Of a stretch of 16,853 nucleotides of DNA, positions 14,351-16,853 are shown one piece after another; the first letter of the stretch is position 1, and each line of letters starts with the position of its first letter. Made by a program: the position numbers and the translations under genes. This stretch comes from Bordetella parapertussis (GTDB taxonomy: Bacteria > Pseudomonadota > Gammaproteobacteria > Burkholderiales > Burkholderiaceae_B). Location of the stretch: assembly GCA_945868195.1 (NCBI GenBank), contig CAMBLP010000032.1, forward strand, positions 1 to 16,853. Reading direction: 5' to 3'. Below the pieces are notes generated by a model. It was given only the letters and a program-made list of their open reading frames with translations. It was not told the DNA's origin and searched no databases.

Positions 14351-15637
14351 ATGAAGCAGGTGTTGTTAGGGTGCATTGCCGATGACTTTACCGGCGCTAC
14401 CGACTTGGCGAACAATTTGGTGCGGGCGGGGATGCGCGTCCTGCAAACAATCGGAGTGCCTGAGACACCTATAGACGTAGAGGCTGACGCCATTGTGGTG
14501 TCTCTCAAAAGCCGCACGATTGCGCCCGCTGAAGCGGTCGCGCAGTCTCTAAAAGCATGTGCCTGGCTTCGGGCACAAGGAGCGCGTCAAATTTATTTCA
14601 AATACTGCTCAACCTTCGACTCGACAGCGCAGGGCAATATTGGTCCGGTCATTGATGCGCTGATGGACGCGTTAAAGACGGATTTCACAATCGCCACGCC
14701 CGCATTTCCCGATGTCGGTCGAACCGTATTCAAAGGCCATTTGTTTGTGGGCGATGTCTTGCTCAATGAGAGCGGCATGCAAAACCACCCGTTAACACCG
14801 ATGAAGGATCCTAATTTGTCGCGGGTGCTCGCGCCGCAAACTAGGCATACCGTTGGGTTGATTGATTATGCTGTGGTCGCACAGGGCGCCGATGCCATTC
14901 GCGCCCGCATCGCTGCGTTGCGCCAACAGGGTATAGGGATTGCAATTGTCGATGCGATCAGCAATGCCGACTTGTATCGCTTGGCCCCGGCTTTAGCCGA
15001 GATGCCTCTTGTGACGGCTGGTTCAGGTGTGGCGATCGGTTTGGCCGCCAATTTTTCGATTGAGCCTAACTCTCAAGCGGCTGCGTTACCGCCTGTTTAT
15101 GGCGCCAAGGCGATTCTGTCCGGAAGTTGTTCGCGTGCCACCCATGCGCAGGTGGCGCATTTTGTCGCACAAGGCGGAGCCAGTTATGCGCTCGATCCCT
15201 TTACTTTCGCTAAGGGAGCTGATGAGCTGGACGCCGCGGTACAACAAGTCCTTGCATGGGCGCGATCCAAACTCGGCGAGCAACCGGTCCTGATTTACTC
15301 AACCGCGGCACCTGAGGTGCTGAAAGTGGTGCAGGGGCGTCTCGGCGTAGAGCAGGCCGGCCAGATGGTTGAAGCCGTACTTGCCAAAATCGCTCGGGGG
15401 CTGATCGAGGCTGGTGTCGGACAGTTGATCGTCGCCGGTGGCGAGACCTCTGGCGCTGTGGTGCAAGCCTTGGGCATGATGCAGCTACAAATCGGTGCAC
15501 AGATCGACCCGGGAGTGCCTTGGTGTGCGGGGCGCGCGCAGGCCTCGGGTCAACTGATGCATATCGCCTTGAAGTCGGGTAATTTCGGTCGTGAAGATTT
15601 TTTCACCCATGCCTTTAAACGGATGACGTCTCAATGA
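14351..15637 (+). CDS. otnK: 3-oxo-tetronate kinase (four-carbon acid sugar kinase)
   Basis: A 428-residue cytoplasmic kinase that phosphorylates 3-oxo-tetronate at O4 with ATP. Family features: CIADDFTGATDLANNLVRAG (8-27) in the N-terminal substrate domain; YFKYCSTFDSTAQGNIGPV (82-100); ATPAFPDVGRTVFKGHLFVG (115-134); ILSGSCSRATHAQV (255-268); and the ATP-binding VAGGETSGAVVQALG (361-375). Length is typical. The frame begins at an earlier ATG (14321), but 14351 gives the normal MKQVLLGCIADDF start. It is first in an operon with otnC (ATGA overlap) and denD; together they mark D-erythronate breakdown. The isomerase OtnI and a transporter, usual partners, are not visible and may lie past the window end. 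Confidence 0.93.
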   Translation: MKQVLLGCIADDFTGATDLANNLVRAGMRVLQTIGVPETPIDVEADAIVVSLKSRTIAPAEAVAQSLKACAWLRAQGARQIYFKYCSTFDSTAQGNIGPVIDALMDALKTDFTIATPAFPDVGRTVFKGHLFVGDVLLNESGMQNHPLTPMKDPNLSRVLAPQTRHTVGLIDYAVVAQGADAIRARIAALRQQGIGIAIVDAISNADLYRLAPALAEMPLVTAGSGVAIGLAANFSIEPNSQAAALPPVYGAKAILSGSCSRATHAQVAHFVAQGGASYALDPFTFAKGADELDAAVQQVLAWARSKLGEQPVLIYSTAAPEVLKVVQGRLGVEQAGQMVEAVLAKIARGLIEAGVGQLIVAGGETSGAVVQALGMMQLQIGAQIDPGVPWCAGRAQASGQLMHIALKSGNFGREDFFTHAFKRMTSQ

Positions 15638-16326
15638 GTATGTCACGACAGAACGACGAGGCTCGTTTACGCGAAGACGTGTGCCGCGCCGGACGTAGTT
15701 TGTTTGAACGCGGTTATGTTCATGGCACGACAGGAAATATCAGCGTCAAATTACCGGGTGATGAGGGCGGTTTTCTGATTACGCCGACGGATGCTTGCCT
15801 CGGATTTCTCGAGCCAGAAAAACTGGCTCTAGTCGACGCGCAAGGAGAACAGCGCTCCGGTGAGCGTGCCAGCAAAACCTTGACTTTGCATCGCCGAATT
15901 TATCAACATGCTCCTGAGGCGAATTGTGTCATTCATACACACTCCTCTTGGTTAGTGGATTTGACGCTTAGAGGAGTCTGGCGCGAGCAAGACATCGTAC
16001 CGCCGCTGACGCCTTATTACGTCATGAAAGTCGGGCATGTGCCGCTCGTGCCTTACTGCAGGCCGGGAGATGTTCGGGTGGCCGAGCATGTTGCGCAGTT
16101 GATCGACACCCATCGTCAGCGTGGATTGATATTGCGGGCGGTGATGTGCGAGCGCCTGGGGCCTCAGGTATGGGGCTCGAGCACCACAGCGACTATGGCA
16201 GTGCTCGAAGAGCTCGAGGAGACTGCGCGGCTCTGGTTGCGCAGTTTAACGAGTGGTCATCCAGTCGCGCCTCTGTCAGAGGATGCGATCGAGGAATTAC
16301 GTCAACACTTTAACGCGTCCTGGTAA
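15634..16326 (+). CDS. otnC: 3-oxo-tetronate 4-phosphate decarboxylase (class II aldolase family), with altered metal site
   Basis: A 230-residue class II aldolase/adducin-fold enzyme that would decarboxylate 3-oxo-tetronate 4-phosphate to dihydroxyacetone phosphate. Recognisable parts are GTTGNISVKL (31-40), ITPTDACLG (49-57), ASKTLTLHRRIYQ (79-91), the zinc ligands H101 and H103 in VIHTHSSW, PPLTPYYVMKVGHVPLVPY (123-141) and LEELEETARLWL (191-202). The third zinc histidine, normally in ANHGP, is missing: the equivalent positions read CERLGP (172-177), with L175 where histidine is expected and no change in spacing. The enzyme may be inactive, use another ligand, or the sequence may hold a local error. 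The start overlaps the otnK stop; denD follows after 2 bases. Confidence 0.88.
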   Translation: MSMSRQNDEARLREDVCRAGRSLFERGYVHGTTGNISVKLPGDEGGFLITPTDACLGFLEPEKLALVDAQGEQRSGERASKTLTLHRRIYQHAPEANCVIHTHSSWLVDLTLRGVWREQDIVPPLTPYYVMKVGHVPLVPYCRPGDVRVAEHVAQLIDTHRQRGLILRAVMCERLGPQVWGSSTTATMAVLEELEETARLWLRSLTSGHPVAPLSEDAIEELRQHFNASW

Positions 16327-16328
16327 AA

Positions 16329-16853
16329 ATGAATATTTTGATCACTGGTGGTGCAGGATTTTTAGGCACATTGCTCGCAAGCGAGCTTTTAAAGCGCGAT
16401 GGCTTGCGAGGTCAGTCCTTGTCAAGCTTGACCTTGACCGATCTGGTCGCGCCGTCCCGTCAGGCACTGATGAGCCATCCCAAAGTTCGCATCGACACAG
16501 GCGATTTGCTGCTGCGCCTCCCTGACTTGCTTCGCAAGAATTACGATGCGGTGTTTCATTTGGCCTCGGCCGTCTCAGGCGAGTGCGAGACGGATTTTGA
16601 ATTGGGGCTGCGCTCCAATCTTGAGGCGACACGCGTTCTGCTCGAAGGTTTACGTGCGCAGCACGCGCGCGCAGGCCAGGCGCCGTTGTTGTTCTTCGCA
16701 AGCTCAGTGGCGGTGTTCGGTTCAGACGCGGCGATTCCGTTGCCTGCCGTGGTGACCGATACGACCTTGCCGACGCCGCAATCTAGTTATGGCATCCACA
16801 AGTTCATCTGTGAGCAGTTGATTGCCGACTATACGCGCAAGGGCTATATCGAT
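16329..16853 (+). CDS. denD: D-erythronate dehydrogenase, 5' part only (runs off the window)
   Basis: The first 175 codons of a short-chain-type NAD-dependent dehydrogenase; the frame is still open at the last base. The N-terminus has the Rossmann motif GGAGFLG (7-13), then the family-specific FHLASAVSGECETDFELGLR (76-95), FFASSVAVFG (121-130) with the catalytic serine, and the YGIHK pair (Y154 and K158 by count) after TPQSS. The SGE-E-DF pattern and the place behind otnK-otnC point to DenD, which oxidises D-erythronate to 2-oxo-tetronate; related NAD-dependent epimerases are the main alternative. The ATG lies 2 bases after the otnC stop with no separate ribosome-binding site beyond A-rich sequence, so coupled translation is likely. 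Confidence 0.88.
   Translation, partial: MNILITGGAGFLGTLLASELLKRDGLRGQSLSSLTLTDLVAPSRQALMSHPKVRIDTGDLLLRLPDLLRKNYDAVFHLASAVSGECETDFELGLRSNLEATRVLLEGLRAQHARAGQAPLLFFASSVAVFGSDAAIPLPAVVTDTTLPTPQSSYGIHKFICEQLIADYTRKGYID

Noticed and set aside
14200..14517. 106-codon N-terminal extension of the alkyltransferase, overlapping otnK
   Set aside because: The extension covers the divergent promoter and the otnK start, shows no Ada-like domain, and the internal ATG at 14199 gives the normal length.

Overview
The window looks like chromosomal DNA of a betaproteobacterium of the order Burkholderiales, most likely Alcaligenaceae or a close relative. This is an inference from protein character: a zinc-ribbon ABC exporter with a DUF1854 partner of the type linked to cyanophycin metabolism in Burkholderiales, a Burkholderiales-style DsbB with a DUF5993 neighbour, and an otnK/otnC/denD set. 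No rRNA, tRNA, CRISPR, insertion sequence or phage gene was seen. Coding density is very high and no gap exceeds about 155 bases.

Layout. (1) 133-2875, plus: an ABC exporter with an extra N-terminal domain and zinc ribbon, overlapping a DUF1854 gene. (2) 2895-3887, minus: a CurA-like NADPH-dependent reductase. (3) 4028-8698, plus: a tightly packed six-gene operon. It starts with a two-subunit xanthine-dehydrogenase-family molybdenum hydroxylase ([2Fe-2S] subunit plus Tat-exported Mo-binding subunit) and continues through 4-base stop/start overlaps into soxX, soxY, soxZ and soxA. soxB and soxCD are absent. (4) 11009 down to 8707, minus: DUF5993 small membrane protein, DsbB, secreted M23 peptidase and histidine phosphatase. 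(5) 11961-11101, minus: a MOSC-domain protein ending in a perfect 11-bp hairpin. (6) 12032-12514, plus: yajQ, whose stop codon interlocks with that of the convergent old-yellow-enzyme gene (13623-12511, minus). (7) 14199-13663, minus: an O6-alkylguanine-DNA alkyltransferase. (8) 14351 to the window end, plus: otnK, otnC and the 5' part of denD, a D-erythronate catabolic operon with a recognisable -10 box and a candidate operator in front.

The most notable unit is region 3. Tat-exported MoCo hydroxylase, SoxXA cytochromes and a SoxYZ carrier appear to be translationally coupled. The carrier's C-terminal swinging arm is not the canonical GGCGG but AAC followed by six more residues. Together with the missing soxB and soxCD this suggests a periplasmic carrier-bound oxidation system different from the classical thiosulfate-oxidising Sox pathway. 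That functional reading is inference; gene identities and the operon structure are read directly from the sequence. In region 8, DenD would oxidise D-erythronate, OtnK phosphorylate the isomerised keto acid and OtnC decarboxylate it to dihydroxyacetone phosphate. The OtnC here lacks the usual third zinc-binding histidine.
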